Positions 52,514-62,390 are shown, counted from the stretch's first letter. The stretch is 64,000 nucleotides of DNA from an uncultured Sphingobacteriales bacterium (GCA_937991535.1 CALKHN010000007.1:1-64000), one strand, 5' to 3'. The notes: generated by a model not told the origin, from the sequence alone. Numbers and translations are program-made.

Positions 52514-53761
52514 TTATCCGCGCTCCTCCCAAATCATTGCCAGGTGCACAATGGTTTCAACACTTTTTTGCATATCCTGCACACTCACGTATTCGTGTTT
52601 GCCGTGAAAAGCCATTTCTCCGGTAAAAATATTGGGACAGGGTAACCCTATAAATGAAAGGCGGGAGCCATCCGTGCCTCCCCTTGCGCTGCTTAGTACA
52701 GGTGGTATGCCCGCTCTGTTTAAGGCTTCAAGGGCATACTGGCTTACCTGCGGATGTTTATCAAGCACTTCCTTCATATTGCGGTATTGTTCTTTTACTT
52801 CAAATGTTGCCGTAACGCCCGGAAATTTTTTAATTGTTTCATTTAATTTTTGCTGCAGTAAGGCTTCATATTCCTGCAATTTTGCCGTAATAAAGTCGCG
52901 TACAATGAACTCTACATTTACTTTTTCCGCAATTCCGCTTATATGTACAGGATGAACAAAACCTTCCCTCCCATCAGTAGTTTCGGGAGAGAGTTCGTCT
53001 TTGGGGAGCGACTCAATAAAAGCAGACGCTGCCTTTATCGCGTTTACCAGCTTGCCTTTTGCATAACCCGGATGCCCGCTTATTCCATTAAAAGTGATGG
53101 TAACACCGTCTGCCGAAAAAGTTTCATCTTCAAATACGCCACGTTCACCCGCATCCAAAGTATAGCCGAAATCGGCGCCCAATTTTTTCAGATCAACCTT
53201 ATTCACCCCTCTCCCGATTTCTTCGTCGGGCGTAAATAATATTTTAATTGTTCCATGTTCGATTTGAGGATGTGTTACAAAAAAATGAATCATATCCATT
53301 ATTACGGCAATGCCGGCTTTATCATCAGCTCCCAGCAGTGTGGTGCCCGATGCAGTAATAATATCTTCTCCTGTTTTCTTCAGCAGGTAAGGATGCGCCG
53401 TGGTGCTGATTACCTGGCCTGGGTCATCCGGTAAAACAATATCCTTTCCATCATAATTGCGATGCAAAACAGGTTTCACGCCTTCACCCGTACAATCGGG
53501 AGAAGTATCTACATGCGAGCAAAAACAAATAACGGGTGTTTTTCTGCCGGTAGTAGACGGAAGCGTAGCATACACATATCCGTATGCATCCAGTTCGGCA
53601 TCGGTAATCCCCATTTCCTGCAATTCCTTTACCAGCCCGCGCGAAAGGTTCTTTTGTTTTTCAGTGGAAGGAAATGAGTCTGAATGAGGGTCCGATTGTG
53701 TATCGGTTTGCGCATAACGCATAAACCTGTCTGTTACTGTAAAATCATAGCTGCTGAACAT
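52514..53761 (-). CDS. pepT: Peptidase T (tripeptide aminopeptidase)
   Basis: 415-residue cytoplasmic M20B zinc aminopeptidase releasing the N-terminal residue of tripeptides. Metal and catalytic motifs are in place: CFCSHVDTSPDCTG (His, Asp), TLLGADDKAGIA (bridging Asp), FTPDEEIGRG (Glu-Glu), DAGERGVFEDETFSADG, and the C-terminal SSARGGTDGSRLSFIGLPCPNIFTG with the last His in FHGKHEYVSV. The length equals E. coli PepT. It is transcribed alone, convergent with gcvP. Confidence 0.97.
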   Translation of the reverse strand: MFSSYDFTVTDRFMRYAQTDTQSDPHSDSFPSTEKQKNLSRGLVKELQEMGITDAELDAYGYVYATLPSTTGRKTPVICFCSHVDTSPDCTGEGVKPVLHRNYDGKDIVLPDDPGQVISTTAHPYLLKKTGEDIITASGTTLLGADDKAGIAVIMDMIHFFVTHPQIEHGTIKILFTPDEEIGRGVNKVDLKKLGADFGYTLDAGERGVFEDETFSADGVTITFNGISGHPGYAKGKLVNAIKAASAFIESLPKDELSPETTDGREGFVHPVHISGIAEKVNVEFIVRDFITAKLQEYEALLQQKLNETIKKFPGVTATFEVKEQYRNMKEVLDKHPQVSQYALEALNRAGIPPVLSSARGGTDGSRLSFIGLPCPNIFTGEMAFHGKHEYVSVQDMQKSVETIVHLAMIWEERG

Positions 53762-53879
53762 AGCAAGGATTTTTAATCATTAATATTTTCCCGTCATTTA
53801 AAAAATAACATTGCTGCAAAGATCAATAAACCAGCTCTTAAATTACTGTATCCCCTTCACCCCGTTTTTGATGTTGTTC

Positions 53880-54833
53880 CTATGTTACCAAATGCTTTAC
53901 TGAATATTTGCTATATACAATAAACGGAATAACCAGCAATACAAACCAGACAACAACAATAATAATCTTTTCCCTGATGCCAATTTCGTTTTGTACAGGA
54001 GGAATCAATATTTTATTAAGATATGCCACAACATCTTCCTCGCCTGATGACACAATTTCAGGATTATATTGTTTCAACGCCTCAACGTGCTTTATCATTA
54101 TTCTCCTGATTGCCACATATTCTTCATCGGTGAGTTCATTGTAATTTTTTTTATAACACAGATTGTCGTTATCCAGTGCATTCCGCACTTCATATATACT
54201 ACTGATTTTCCGGTAACGGATAACTATGAGCCATACAAGAAATACGATAAAATAATTGTGTGTATATACTGCCAGGTAAAACAGGAGTATAGCCGATGCA
54301 ATAAGAAAAGCAAGTTGTATTCTTCCGCCCGTACGTAAAAAAAGATTTTCAAGTAATTGTCCTCCATCCAATGGCGTAACCGGCAAAAGATTGAATGCAT
54401 TGAGCATAACCAGCGCAAACGACAATTGATAGTAAAAAGATTGCTGGTTTTGCAGAAACAGTATAAAAAACAGCAGTCCTGCCAGCATACCCGGCAGCGG
54501 CCCGGCAAGAAGTGTTACAATGCGCTGCCGCTGCGACACGGTTTTGGGTTCCCCCGAAACAAAAGCGCCAAGAAAAGGAATAAAAAAAAGCCGTACATCT
54601 TTGTAGCCAAAGCCTTTCATGGCAATGAAATGACCGGCCTCATGCAAAAGAATAACGCCGGTGAGTATTACAAGCCATTTTAAATTATCCCGAAAAAAAT
54701 AATAATATGCCGTTACATAAAGGATAAAGCTGATTATTGTTTTCAGTAAGGTGTGGCGGGACCGGACAAATGCTGTTTGTACAGGTTTTTTTTTATGTAA
54801 TCCGGTCTCATCTCCTGAGGTAACATTTGTCAT
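53880..54833 (-). CDS. Site-2 protease family (M50) membrane metalloprotease
   Basis: 317 residues with about six hydrophobic segments. The zinc motif HEAGH lies in a helix at 64-68 and the second ligand is Asp156 in TPLDGGQLLEN, matching the M50 intramembrane proteases. RQRIVTLLAGPLPGMLAGL is the conserved middle helix. A cytoplasmic segment of about 75 residues (ELTDEEYVAIRRIMIKHVEALKQYNPEIV) precedes a last helix near the C-terminus. No PDZ domain, so it is not an RseP orthologue. Substrate unknown. It is divergent from the histidine kinase gene, with about 105 bp between. Confidence 0.88.
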   Translation of the reverse strand: MTNVTSGDETGLHKKKPVQTAFVRSRHTLLKTIISFILYVTAYYYFFRDNLKWLVILTGVILLHEAGHFIAMKGFGYKDVRLFFIPFLGAFVSGEPKTVSQRQRIVTLLAGPLPGMLAGLLFFILFLQNQQSFYYQLSFALVMLNAFNLLPVTPLDGGQLLENLFLRTGGRIQLAFLIASAILLFYLAVYTHNYFIVFLVWLIVIRYRKISSIYEVRNALDNDNLCYKKNYNELTDEEYVAIRRIMIKHVEALKQYNPEIVSSGEEDVVAYLNKILIPPVQNEIGIREKIIIVVVWFVLLVIPFIVYSKYSVKHLVT

Positions 54834-54938
54834 TCTGATATGTTTCTGCGCATATGCGTGTTAATCAAAAAATAAGTTATTATTTTGAATAATTAATAAC
54901 AAAATTTCAGGCGGTGGTGTTTACCGTAAATTAATTGT

Positions 54939-56588
54939 ATGAAAGAACGCCCATTATCAACCATCCAGGCCGTAACATTCTTTCTCGTTTTATCATTAAT
55001 TTGGATACTAAGCACTGATTATCTCGTACTCCAGGCCTTTAGGGATAATATAAGGCTATATCATTACATGCAGAGCTTTAAAGGTGTGGCTTTTGTGGGC
55101 TTAACCGCAATAGTCATCTATCTCGTTATCCGGCGGAACAATAAATATTATAATCAAAAATACAATACCCTTGTTTTTAACCATACCGAACTTGAAGCTA
55201 TTCTTCAGGAGACTGACCTGGGCATTGCACGCTTAAATGGCCAGGGACAGTTCCTTTATGCAAATCCCTTTTTTTGTACCCTCACGGGATACGGCAGCGC
55301 TGAACTGACACACCAGCACTATAGTTTAATTATAAAGGCTGAAGATAACATTGAACTGGAATATTGGGATATGATGCTAAAACAGGGTAAGCTTAACAGA
55401 TTGAAAAACCTTGCAGCCATTACCGCCAAAAGCCAGGCAAAGCTTATTTGCAATGTATCTGTTAGAGAAGTGAAAGACAAAACCGGTACTCCTGTTTACA
55501 TTCTTATTATTGAAAATATTACGAATAAAAGAAACGAAAAGAAAAAACTGGAGGAAAGTCTGAAACGGTATAATATTCTCAGTATGGCCACTATGGAAGG
55601 ATTGTGGGACTGGCATATGCTGACGGGCCAAATTTATTATAATTCAAACATTAAACTGCTGTTCGGATATGATGATGCGGAATTGCAGCAGGGCTACAGT
55701 TGGTGGAAAACGAATATTCATCCGGAAGATAAAGATAAAATACTGGATAAAATGAATGCCGCGCTGCAAATCTCCCATGTTACAACACTCAATAACGAAT
55801 ACCGTTTTGCATGTAAAGACGGATCCTATAAAATTATAACAGACTGTTTTTCAATTTTGCGCAACAGTGAAGGCCGGGCTTTCAGGCTCATTGTGTCTAT
55901 GCATGATGTTACAGAACAACGTAACCTGCAGCAGCAATTAGCCGAAAAAGAAATTGTATATCGCCGGCAGTTAGCCCGAACGGTTATGGATACGCAGGAA
56001 AGTGAACGCAGGAAGTTGGCCGAGGAGCTGCACGATAATGTAAATCAGTTGCTGGGGGTGGTAAAGTTGTATATTGAACATTCTATTGTTAATGATAAGA
56101 TCAGGAATGGATTGCTTAAAAAAAGCAATGAATATATTGATAAGGTGATTGAAGAACTGAGGAATCTTTCCAAAAACCTTGCTCCGCCGCTGCTTGCCGA
56201 ACTGGGACTTGAGCACTCGCTGATAAGTTTGGGTGAAGCTATAGAAGAAGTTCAACCGATTAATATCAGGGTAGATATAGAACACCTTGATGAGGCGAGG
56301 CTTATGGAAAGCCACAAACTGATGCTCTACCGCATTGTGCAGGAACAACTGAATAATATTGTAAAGCATGCACACGCCCATAATGTAACGGTGCACATAG
56401 AACAAATGGACGGAAAGGTATCACTTGTAATTACCGACGACGGCGTTGGCGCTGATCTTGCATCCGATAACGGACAGGGCATGGGGTTAAGAAATATCCG
56501 CAACAGAATTGAATTATACCAGGGTAAAATAAATATGGATACGGCTCCCGGGAAAGGATTTGTGCTGAACGTGGAATTTGAGATATAA
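54939..56588 (+). CDS. PAS-domain sensor histidine kinase (NarX/HisKA_3 type)
   Basis: 549 residues: two N-terminal transmembrane helices (AVTFFLVLSLIWILSTDYLVL and FKGVAFVGLTAIVIYLVI) with a short loop, a PAS domain at about 85-205 (TDLGIARLNGQGQFLYANPFFCTLTGYG), a second PAS/PAC at about 208-330 (WDWHMLTGQIYYNSNIKLLFGYDDAEL), then a HisKA_3 dimerisation domain with His365 in AEELHDNVNQLLG and an HATPase_c domain (EQLNNIVKHAHAHNVTV, ITDDGVGAD, GQGMGLRNIRNRIELYQG). Kinases of this group signal to LuxR-type response regulators; none is encoded next to it, so it is an orphan here. Signal unknown. Confidence 0.92.
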   Translation: MKERPLSTIQAVTFFLVLSLIWILSTDYLVLQAFRDNIRLYHYMQSFKGVAFVGLTAIVIYLVIRRNNKYYNQKYNTLVFNHTELEAILQETDLGIARLNGQGQFLYANPFFCTLTGYGSAELTHQHYSLIIKAEDNIELEYWDMMLKQGKLNRLKNLAAITAKSQAKLICNVSVREVKDKTGTPVYILIIENITNKRNEKKKLEESLKRYNILSMATMEGLWDWHMLTGQIYYNSNIKLLFGYDDAELQQGYSWWKTNIHPEDKDKILDKMNAALQISHVTTLNNEYRFACKDGSYKIITDCFSILRNSEGRAFRLIVSMHDVTEQRNLQQQLAEKEIVYRRQLARTVMDTQESERRKLAEELHDNVNQLLGVVKLYIEHSIVNDKIRNGLLKKSNEYIDKVIEELRNLSKNLAPPLLAELGLEHSLISLGEAIEEVQPINIRVDIEHLDEARLMESHKLMLYRIVQEQLNNIVKHAHAHNVTVHIEQMDGKVSLVITDDGVGADLASDNGQGMGLRNIRNRIELYQGKINMDTAPGKGFVLNVEFEI

Positions 56589-56618
56589 CATCCGTACCGT
56601 AAATTCAATCCGCGATCT

Positions 56619-58535
56619 CTAAATGCTTTCCATCATTTCGCTCAATTGAAGCCAGCGCATTTCTTTTTGATCCAGCAGTTGTGAAAGCTCTCCTATCCGG
56701 TTCGAAAATTGCTGCAATTGTTCGTAAGCCAGGGCACTGCTGTTGAGTTTGTCCGTAATTTCTTTTTTCTCTTTCTCGAGCGCTTCTATTTCCTTTTGCA
56801 GCAATTCAAATTCTCTCTTTTCTTTGTACGAAAGTTTCTTTTTTTCATTTTCCGGGTACTGTGCTTTTTCTGCTATGGGTAGAAGCACGTTGTTTGTTTG
56901 CCGCAATTTGTTTTCCGCAAGCTGCAACCTGCTCTCCTCTTCCTGTTCTTTTTTCCACAACCTGTATTGTGTATAATTTCCCGGAAAGTCTTTTATCTCA
57001 CCATGTCCTTCAAAAACGAACAAGTGATCCGTAAGCCTGTCCATAAAATAACGGTCGTGCGAAACAATCAGCAGGCAACCCTGGTATTCACCCAAAAAAT
57101 TTTCCAGCACACCCAGTGTAGGCAGATCAAGATCGTTGGTGGGTTCATCCAATATTAGAAAATTCGGATTTCGGAAAAGTATAGAAAGCAAGAGCAGCCT
57201 TTTCTTTTCGCCACCACTTAACTTCGATATAAAAGTGTATTGCTGATCCGGATCGAACAAAAAAAGTTGCAGAAACTGCGCGGCACTAAGCGATCCGCCA
57301 TTGGCCAGCGGAAAGTTCTCAGCTATATTTTTTACGTATTCTATTACCCGCACATCCTCCTTTATTTGAAGTCCCTGCTGCGAGTAATAACCGAAAACAA
57401 CAGTTTCACCAATATTTATTTTCCCGCTGTCGGCTTTTTCGATACCCTGGAGAATGTTCAGGAAGGTAGATTTGCCAGCCCCGTTTTTTCCAACAACACC
57501 TACCCGCTCACCTTTCGTGAATGTATAATCAAAACCTTTTAATATAACATGGCTTCCATATGCCTTATACACTTTTTTTAGTTCCGCTACTTTACCTCCA
57601 AGGCGGCTCATTTTTACCTGCAATTGTACCTGATTGTCCAGCATACGCTGTTTGGCCCTGGCTTCCACATCGCTGAATGCATCTATACGGCTTTTCGACT
57701 TGGTGGTTCTGGCTTTTGGCTGTTTTCGTATCCATTCCAGTTCTTTACGATAAAGATTTTTGGCCTTATCAATACCGGATGCCTGCTGTTCAAGCCGTGC
57801 AGCTTTCTTTTCTATATAATTCTCATAGTTTCCTTTATAAACAAATAATTCACTGCCATCCATTTCCCAAATTTCGTTGCATGCCGCGTCTAAAAAATAG
57901 CGGTCATGCGTAACCAGCAATAAGGTTACCTTCTCCTGGTTCAGATAATGCTCTAACCATTCCACTGTTTCAACATCCAGGTGGTTAGTGGGCTCGTCCA
58001 TAATAAGGAGCACATGCTTATGTTCAAAACCAATATCAATTAAGGTTCGCGCAAGCGCCACCCGCTTGCGCTGACCACCAGAAAGCGTACCTGCTTTTTG
58101 CTGAAACTGGTGAATATTAAGTTTGCCCAGAATCTGTTTTACCTTACTGTCAAAATTCCAGGCATTCAGTTCATCCATTTTTATAATGGCATTGCCCAAT
58201 GAAACCTCGTCGTCACTCTCGCTTGCAGCTTCATACGCTTTAATGGCATTAATAACCGGGTGATTATGGTGGAAGATATTATCAAGCACAGATAATTCAT
58301 CAATGAAGGAGGGTTCCTGTTCAAAAAGAGCAACGGTTACATCCTTATGTATCCACAGCTTTCCATTTTCCGGCGTTTCTTTTCCGGCAATAATTTTAAG
58401 TAAAGTAGATTTTCCTGAGCCGTTGCGGGCTATTAACGCGATCTTATCGCCTTCTTCAATATGAAAATTCAGGTTTTTAAAAAGAGGTTTTACTCCGTAA
58501 GACTTTCCCAATCCTTCAGCAGATACATAATGCAT
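56619..58535 (-). CDS. ABC-F ATPase, Uup-like
   Basis: 638-residue soluble protein with two ABC ATPase domains and no membrane part. First domain: Walker A ARNGSGKST, signature LSGGQRKRVALA, Walker B LLIMDEPTNHLD. Second: Walker A GKNGAGKST, signature LSGGEKKRLLL, Walker B FLILDEPTNDLD. A charged linker (KARTTKSKSRIDAFSDVEARAKQ) lies between them and a C-terminal coiled coil (KKEITDKLNSSALAYEQLQQ) ends it, the Uup arrangement. ABC-F proteins act on ribosomes or branched DNA; Uup is linked to both. The start MHYVSAEGLGKSYG matches the family, and a promoter box lies only 4 bp before it. Confidence 0.93.
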   Translation of the reverse strand: MHYVSAEGLGKSYGVKPLFKNLNFHIEEGDKIALIARNGSGKSTLLKIIAGKETPENGKLWIHKDVTVALFEQEPSFIDELSVLDNIFHHNHPVINAIKAYEAASESDDEVSLGNAIIKMDELNAWNFDSKVKQILGKLNIHQFQQKAGTLSGGQRKRVALARTLIDIGFEHKHVLLIMDEPTNHLDVETVEWLEHYLNQEKVTLLLVTHDRYFLDAACNEIWEMDGSELFVYKGNYENYIEKKAARLEQQASGIDKAKNLYRKELEWIRKQPKARTTKSKSRIDAFSDVEARAKQRMLDNQVQLQVKMSRLGGKVAELKKVYKAYGSHVILKGFDYTFTKGERVGVVGKNGAGKSTFLNILQGIEKADSGKINIGETVVFGYYSQQGLQIKEDVRVIEYVKNIAENFPLANGGSLSAAQFLQLFLFDPDQQYTFISKLSGGEKKRLLLLSILFRNPNFLILDEPTNDLDLPTLGVLENFLGEYQGCLLIVSHDRYFMDRLTDHLFVFEGHGEIKDFPGNYTQYRLWKKEQEEESRLQLAENKLRQTNNVLLPIAEKAQYPENEKKKLSYKEKREFELLQKEIEALEKEKKEITDKLNSSALAYEQLQQFSNRIGELSQLLDQKEMRWLQLSEMMESI

Positions 58536-58539
58536 AGGG

Positions 58540-58572
58540 CAAAGATAAAAAAGAGTTCAGAGAGTTCCGCAA
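58540..58572 (-). promoter_or_regulatory. Promoter of the ABC-F gene, nearly leaderless
   Basis: TTG (58570-58572), 22 bp, TATCTTTG (58540-58547) on the minus strand. The box ends 4 bp before the ATG at 58535, so the transcript would begin at or inside the start codon region. Confidence 0.5.
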
Positions 58573-58697
58573 CAAGCTGCATTGTCTTTGTATTTTGCGG
58601 CGCCGTATAGAATAGAAACGTATTACCGGGGAAATGCCGTTGTTCATGAAACCGGAAATTCCTTCCGCCTAAGATTTTTGGCGCAATTACAGCCTCT

Positions 58698-59672
58698 TTA
58701 TTTATTGGCGGGTTTGGCGCCATTTACCACATTTCTAAGTCCGCCATTCAAAAAGGTTTTTATATTTTCTGCAGCCTCTTTCAATAGCCTTTCCCGTGCC
58801 TCTTTTGTGGCCCATGCAATATGTGGTGTAACAATACAATGGGGAGCTTTTAAAAGAGGATTATCTGCCGGAGGTGGTTCTGCTGATAATACATCAAGCG
58901 CTGCTCCGGCTATCTGGCCTGCATGCAATGCAACTGCCAAATCAGGTTCATTTATTAGGCCGCCGCGTGCAGTATTTATTATATACGCTGAAGGCTTCAT
59001 AAGCTGCAACAAATCCTTGTTTACCATTTGGCGTGTAGCTTCGGTAAGCGGACAATGCAGGCTGATAAAATCCGATTGTTTGAAACAATCCTCTGTACTT
59101 ATAAAGTTTACACCAGCATTATCATATTTATCGGGATGGCGAACGGAAGCGATAATTTTCATTCCGAAAGCCATTCCTATCTTGGCAACCGCCGAACCAA
59201 TTTGTCCCAGTCCAATAAGTCCCAGCGTTTTTCCCTGGAGTTCAAATAAACCTTCATGTCCAAAACAAAAATCCTTACTCCGGGTCCATGCGCCATTGTG
59301 CACTTCAACAGAACGCCGGTTAACATTATAAGTAAGTTCAAGTATTAATGCCCATGTTAATTGGGCAACCGATTGTGTACTGTAGCCGGGCACATTGCAT
59401 ACAGGAATGTTTCGTTTAGCGGCAGCCCGAATGTCTACATTGTCGTAACCGGTTGCCAGTTCACCTATATACCGCAGTTGAGGCAATGCACTGATTACAT
59501 CGGCTGGAATTTTGGATTTATTGGTGAGCACAATTTCTGCATCAAATGACCGTTTCAAAACATCGCCGGGAGCAGTTCTGTCGTGGATGGTTAAGGTGCC
59601 GAATGTTTCCAGTAGCGACCAGCTTAAATCACCAGGGTTAATCGAATAACCGTCAAGTATTACAATGTTCAT
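58698..59672 (-). CDS. D-2-hydroxyacid dehydrogenase (glycerate dehydrogenase-like)
   Basis: 324-residue NAD(P)-dependent dehydrogenase. The nucleotide site is LGLIGLGQIGSAVAKIGMAFGMKIIAS; substrate and catalytic residues are Arg in INTARGGLINEPDLA, Glu in DVLSAEPPPADN and His in IVTPHIAWATKEARERL. The pattern LATGYDNVDIRAAAKRNIPVCNVPGYSTQSVAQ places it near HprA-type glycerate/hydroxypyruvate reductases. It would reduce hydroxypyruvate or a similar 2-oxoacid in the cytoplasm. Transcribed divergently from the serine hydrolase. Confidence 0.93.
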   Translation of the reverse strand: MNIVILDGYSINPGDLSWSLLETFGTLTIHDRTAPGDVLKRSFDAEIVLTNKSKIPADVISALPQLRYIGELATGYDNVDIRAAAKRNIPVCNVPGYSTQSVAQLTWALILELTYNVNRRSVEVHNGAWTRSKDFCFGHEGLFELQGKTLGLIGLGQIGSAVAKIGMAFGMKIIASVRHPDKYDNAGVNFISTEDCFKQSDFISLHCPLTEATRQMVNKDLLQLMKPSAYIINTARGGLINEPDLAVALHAGQIAGAALDVLSAEPPPADNPLLKAPHCIVTPHIAWATKEARERLLKEAAENIKTFLNGGLRNVVNGAKPANK

Positions 59673-59738
59673 GCTTATAATTTATTGTATCTTAGTAACC
59701 CCGAAAATAAGCAGGATTATTTTAATCCCTCCGTTACG

Positions 59739-60875
59739 ATGAAAAAAAATAAACGACCCTTAGGAAAATTTATCCTTGTTGCTTTGCTTGTTGTTCTCAT
59801 ATTGCCTGTGCTCACAGGCAAAAGCTATTTGTATAAAGCTGTGGTATATAATTTTGCAGGTATTGACGACTATACCATTTTTGATAACCATTCCATACCG
59901 GCATCCCAACCTGTTCCATGGCGCTTTTCCGCTCAATACGGTCAAATTAAGATACCGGATACGCTGGAACAATATCTTACATCATTAAAATCCATTGCTT
60001 TGCTGGTTGTGCAAAACAGGGAAATCGTTGTTGAAAAATACTGGAATGGATATAGTGATAGTTCTCTTTCCAATTCTTTTTCAATTGCGAAGAGTATTTC
60101 CAGCCTGCTAATAGGCGCGGCTATACATGAGGGTAAGATCGGCTCGGTTAATGACCCCGTGGGTAAATACCTTCCTGGATTTGCCGAAGGCGGGAAAGCT
60201 AAAGTAAAAGTTGTTGATTTGCTAACGATGAGTAGTGGCAGCGACTGGAATGAAAGTTATGCAAATCCATTTTCAGTAACTACTGAATTGTACTATGGGG
60301 CTGACGTATACAAAACCGCGACTGGTATAAATATTATCAAAACCCCGGGTACGTATCATTCCTATAAAAGCGGCGATACGCAATTGCTGGGATTGATCGT
60401 TGAAAAAGCAACAGGAAAATCTTTAAGCGCTTATGCCGCCGAAAAACTATGGCAACCCCTTGGAGCGGAACACAACGCTTTGTGGAGTACAGATAAACAG
60501 GGAGGACATGAAAAAGCTTATTGTTGTTTTAACAGCAATGCACGCGATTTTGCACGCATAGGTCAACTGATGCTGGACAGCGGAAAAATAAATGGTATTC
60601 CAGTTATTGACAGATCTTATTTCCAAAGATCCATTACTCCCTGCTTAATTAAGGATGAGAGTAACAAACCGTGCAATTACTATGGTTATCAATGGTGGAT
60701 TTTGCCGGATCAGCAAAATATATTTTATGCAAGAGGTATCCTGGGTCAGTACATCATTTGTATACCCTCAATTAATATGGTCATCGTTCGCTTAGGAGAA
60801 GAAAGAGATGAGAAAATAAATAATGTTCCCCGGGAAGTAAATGCGTTAATATCCTGGGCACAGGCACTTAAGTAA
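59739..60875 (+). CDS. Serine hydrolase, beta-lactamase class C-like
   Basis: 378 residues from the ATG at 59739; an upstream TTG at 59685 would add 18 residues with no function seen. An N-terminal hydrophobic segment (FILVALLVVLILPVLTG) exports or anchors it in the periplasm. The nucleophile motif S-I-A-K is at 115-118 (SFSIAKSISSLLIGAAIHEG), followed by DLLTMSSGSDW and YHSYKSGDTQLLGLIVEKATG, where the Tyr of the second motif lies, and a late region WWILPDQQNIFYARGILGQYIICIPS. Family members include DD-peptidases, esterases and amide hydrolases; resistance to beta-lactams is not implied. Confidence 0.88.
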   Translation: MKKNKRPLGKFILVALLVVLILPVLTGKSYLYKAVVYNFAGIDDYTIFDNHSIPASQPVPWRFSAQYGQIKIPDTLEQYLTSLKSIALLVVQNREIVVEKYWNGYSDSSLSNSFSIAKSISSLLIGAAIHEGKIGSVNDPVGKYLPGFAEGGKAKVKVVDLLTMSSGSDWNESYANPFSVTTELYYGADVYKTATGINIIKTPGTYHSYKSGDTQLLGLIVEKATGKSLSAYAAEKLWQPLGAEHNALWSTDKQGGHEKAYCCFNSNARDFARIGQLMLDSGKINGIPVIDRSYFQRSITPCLIKDESNKPCNYYGYQWWILPDQQNIFYARGILGQYIICIPSINMVIVRLGEERDEKINNVPREVNALISWAQALK

Positions 60876-60943
60876 ACTGCAATATTCCCCCGCACCCGTT
60901 GCATTCCTGTCAGTGCCTCCGGTTAACTTTTCATTTTTCACTT

Positions 60944-60951
60944 TACCTTTG
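60944..60951 (+). promoter_or_regulatory. -7 box of the SDR gene
   Basis: TACCTTTG, a perfect TAnnTTTG, with a predicted leader of about 17 nt to the ATG at 60975. The -33 box is not clear. Confidence 0.4.
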
Positions 60952-60974
60952 CCGCTCACCCATTTGTTATTTAG

Positions 60975-61733
60975 ATGAATAAAATTGTTTTTATTACCGG
61001 CGCCACTTCCGGATTTGGTGAGGCCTGTGCTTTACAGTTCGCGGAAGCTGGATATGATATTATTATTAACGGGCGAAGAGAAGACAGATTAAAACAGCTA
61101 AAAAAAGAGCTCGAAAAAAGGTTTTCCGTAAGGGTCTTGTCTCTTCCTTTTGATGTGAGCAACCGCAAGGCGGTTTTCAATGCGGTGGATAGCATCGCAG
61201 GCGACTGGCGAAAGATTAACATTCTTATCAATAACGCGGGTCTTGCACTCGGACGAGATTTTTTTGATGAAGCGGATTTGGATGAATGGGATACAATGAT
61301 GGATACCAACGTGAAAGGGCTGTTATACGTTTCAAGGGCTGTTTTGCCGTTAATGATTTCACAAAATAGAGGGCACATCATCAATCTTGGTTCCGTAGCA
61401 GCAAAGGAAGTATATGAAAGAGGTAATGTATACTGTGCCAGTAAGTTTGCGGTAGATGCAATAAGTAAAAGCATGCGTATAGATTTGCTCAGGCACAACA
61501 TAAAAGTAACTGCTGTTCATCCCGGGGCTGCGGAAACCGAATTTTCACTCGTGCGGTTTAAAGGAGATGCAGCCAAAGCCAATGCGGTATACGAGGGTTT
61601 TAAACCATTAACAGCCAGGGATGTTGCGGATGTTATCTTTTATTGTGCAACGGTTCCCGAGCATGTTTGCATTAATGATCTGGTTGTATGTCCCTCACAG
61701 CAGGCCGATGCCATTTATTTTCACAAAAAATAA
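60975..61733 (+). CDS. Short-chain dehydrogenase, YdfG-like
   Basis: 252-residue classical SDR. The cofactor loop TGATSGFG (8-15) and NGRREDRL (Arg pair favouring NADP) precede LINNAG, and the catalytic residues are Ser140 (LGSVA), Tyr153 and Lys157 (YCASK). The pattern LGRDFFDEADLDEWDTMMDTNVKGLLYVSRAVLPLM and the end EHVCINDLVVCPSQQ match the YdfG group, NADP-dependent dehydrogenases for serine and 3-hydroxy acids that also reduce malonic semialdehyde. Stands alone with its own -7 box. Confidence 0.94.
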   Translation: MNKIVFITGATSGFGEACALQFAEAGYDIIINGRREDRLKQLKKELEKRFSVRVLSLPFDVSNRKAVFNAVDSIAGDWRKINILINNAGLALGRDFFDEADLDEWDTMMDTNVKGLLYVSRAVLPLMISQNRGHIINLGSVAAKEVYERGNVYCASKFAVDAISKSMRIDLLRHNIKVTAVHPGAAETEFSLVRFKGDAAKANAVYEGFKPLTARDVADVIFYCATVPEHVCINDLVVCPSQQADAIYFHKK

Positions 61734-61859
61734 TTTAGGCAGCATATTTGCGTTGAATATTTTACGGGTGAATTAAAAAAATGACCTGGTCGGTAACAAG
61801 TTCACGCGATCCGGATCAACAAAGAGATATACAATCCACCGCCCTGTAAAATAATAAAA

Positions 61860-62390
61860 ATGAAAAAACCATTTCTTTCAGCCGTATGCTCCCTGTTGTT
61901 GCTATTTAGTTTTTCATCATTTGCACAATCAGACAATGTCATTCGAGTAAGCCCCTGTGATAATCATTCCATTCAAAAACAGGCCGACAGTATAAAACAT
62001 TTACTCGAAGATGGCGGTTTCTCCGTGTTGCGGGAAGCTTCTATTACTATGGAGAGCGAATACGAGATTCCCATTATTGTGCCCATGAGCGAAGGTACTT
62101 CCTACCAGTTTGTTTTTATCGGCGATTTGAAATCCAACATGTATGAGGTAAAAATGTACGATTATAATGAAAAACAGGTAGTATACCAGAAAAAAGGAGG
62201 CAACGACGCGAGTGGCAATATTATCAGTTATTCTTATATTCCTAAAATGTCGGAATACCATATGATAAAACCACTGCAGGTAAACAACAAACAAAAAAAG
62301 GATTTATGCGGCTATGTAATGCTGTTCAGAAAAACCGAAGTATCAGATAAAAAAGCCAGGAAATATTTATTATCAGCACGATTCAGATAG
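61860..62390 (+). CDS. Hypothetical exported protein
   Basis: 176 residues with a signal peptide (LLLLFSFSSFAQS). The mature part has a short helical section (SIQKQADSIKHLLEDGGFSVLREASITMESEYE), then strands (YQFVFIGDLKSNMYEVKMYDYNEKQVVYQKKG, SYSYIPKMSEYHMIKPLQVNN, LCGYVMLFRK). No family recognised; it may be a small beta-sandwich periplasmic protein. It ends before a very strong hairpin terminator. The 127-bp gap to the SDR gene contains no clear promoter. Confidence 0.7.
   Translation: MKKPFLSAVCSLLLLFSFSSFAQSDNVIRVSPCDNHSIQKQADSIKHLLEDGGFSVLREASITMESEYEIPIIVPMSEGTSYQFVFIGDLKSNMYEVKMYDYNEKQVVYQKKGGNDASGNIISYSYIPKMSEYHMIKPLQVNNKQKKDLCGYVMLFRKTEVSDKKARKYLLSARFR

Noticed and set aside
58582..59331. 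249-codon plus-strand frame
   Set aside because: Antisense to the hydroxyacid dehydrogenase, which has an intact cofactor site and catalytic residues.
60971..61501. 176-codon minus-strand frame
   Set aside because: Antisense shadow of the SDR gene.
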